Shown here piece after piece: positions 5,685 to 6,299 of a DNA stretch of 6,299 nucleotides. Position numbers and translations under genes: made by a program. Each line of letters opens with the position of its first letter. Position 1 is the stretch's first letter. Under the pieces are notes generated by a model. It ran no database searches and was not told the origin of the DNA. It saw nothing but the letters and a program-made list of their open reading frames with translations. The DNA is from Bacteroidota bacterium (lineage in GTDB: Bacteria > Bacteroidota > Bacteroidia > Chitinophagales > Saprospiraceae), in NCBI GenBank assembly GCA_024277695.1, contig JAJRUR010000227.1, forward strand, positions 1 through 6,299, read 5' to 3'.

Positions 5685-6299
5685 TTATGGAGCATAATTT
5701 GCCCAATCGGTTTTGTTACGCACTATGAGCTCCCGTATGTATTGTTCGATATGCTGCATCGCATCCGATTTGTTTTTTGCGACTTCCATCACAGACCAAA
5801 TTGTAGGGTTACCGAGTCTATGTTGATCTTGTTCCCTCAGCTTATTGATGCCGGTAATGATGATGAGAGCTTTGTCATATTTTTTGGCCAAATCTGCCAT
5901 GCCTCGGATGACTTTTCCTTCTAAGCTTTGATGATCTAGGCATCCTTCGCCTGTGATGATGAGGTCAGCTTGTAGGACTGCATCTTCGAGACCTGTCCAC
6001 AATGCGATCTGATCAAAACCGGAAAAGAGCTTTGATCCACAGACAGCATGAAGACCACCGGCTACTCCTCCGGCAGCAGCTCCATATGCCAAATTGCCGA
6101 TATCTATCCCAAATTGTTCTTGGATACAATGGATATAATTGATCAAGCCATCTTCTAATAGGGATACTTCTACTTCGGAGGCTCCTTTTTGACTAGCATA
6201 ACGGCGTGCAGCTCCCGTTGGGCCGATGATGGGGTCTGTAACATCACACAAGCAAGATATAGAGACACCTCTGAGCAAATGTTGAGCTTTGGATCGATC
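5685..6299 (-). CDS. Glycerate kinase, C-terminal part (5' end outside window)
   Basis: Phosphorylates D-glycerate with ATP, feeding it into lower glycolysis as a phosphoglycerate. The frame is open to the right edge, so the visible 204 residues are the C-terminal half of a protein usually about 370-380 long. The TTG at 6276-6278 is not a credible start, because family-like sequence continues upstream of it. Type I glycerate kinase (GlxK/GarK) motifs are clear: CDVTDPIIGPTGAA then QKGA (visible residues 18-40), YGAAAGGVAGGL (72-83) and DLIITGEGCLDHQSLEGK (112-129). The last usually reads TGEGR or similar, and here Cys replaces that residue at visible position 120. The TAA at 5685-5687 is 63 bases from the biotin carboxylase ATG on the same strand, consistent with one transcript. 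The subtype (2- or 3-phosphoglycerate product) cannot be told. Confidence 0.9.
   Translation of the reverse strand, partial: DRSKAQHLLRGVSISCLCDVTDPIIGPTGAARRYASQKGASEVEVSLLEDGLINYIHCIQEQFGIDIGNLAYGAAAGGVAGGLHAVCGSKLFSGFDQIALWTGLEDAVLQADLIITGEGCLDHQSLEGKVIRGMADLAKKYDKALIIITGINKLREQDQHRLGNPTIWSVMEVAKNKSDAMQHIEQYIRELIVRNKTDWANYAP

Noticed and set aside
5076..5924. 282-codon plus-strand open frame opposite the biotin carboxylase and glycerate kinase genes.
   Set aside because: It spans the end of one well-supported minus-strand gene and the start of another, and its translation shows no recognisable domain, so it is an antisense shadow.
67..6299. The gene set considered as a novel defence or accessory system.
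   Set aside because: Every complete gene belongs to a familiar housekeeping or envelope family. No nuclease, recombinase, toxin or other signature effector is present.

Overview
The window looks like a piece of a Bacteroidota (Bacteroidetes) chromosome, probably from the Saprospira/Cytophaga/Flavobacteria side of the phylum; that placement is inferred from gene content and I cannot name a species. The grounds are a ferredoxin of the type common in that phylum, an OmpA protein with a thrombospondin type-3 repeat stalk, start codons without Shine-Dalgarno sites, and promoter-like boxes of the TTTG / TAnnTTTG kind used by the Bacteroidetes sigma factor.

Layout, left to right. Bases 1-56 hold the last 17 codons of a plus-strand gene whose product ends in a typical outer-membrane beta-barrel C-terminal strand. 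It converges, 10 bases away, on a minus-strand ferredoxin gene (67-435). A 358-base AT-rich spacer (436-793) holds divergent promoter candidates, one for the ferredoxin and one for an ompA-like gene (794-2701). That protein has a signal peptide, a small beta-barrel, eleven 27-residue calcium-binding repeats and a peptidoglycan-binding OmpA domain. A PepD-type dipeptidase gene (2725-4176) follows 23 bases later, probably in the same transcript. It overlaps by 4 bases, tail to tail, a minus-strand biotin carboxylase gene (4173-5621). Upstream of that on the same strand is the 3' part of a glycerate kinase gene (5685-6299), cut by the right edge.

Functionally this is cell-envelope architecture (two outer-membrane proteins) next to central metabolism: low-potential electron transfer, dipeptide breakdown, biotin-dependent carboxylation and glycerate phosphorylation. 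Nothing suggests that the six genes form one pathway. I see no mobile element, CRISPR array, tRNA or rRNA, and no convincing new system.

The most interesting structure is inside the OmpA-like protein. Its repeats fall into blocks set by short linkers, and one residue position (23 of 27) predicts in all eleven units whether the next unit follows directly or a linker/exit follows. Three two-unit modules look like higher-order duplication with later exchange. The other useful results are the barrel tail at the left edge, a corrected start for the biotin carboxylase, and the recognition that the glycerate kinase is truncated by the window, not naturally short.
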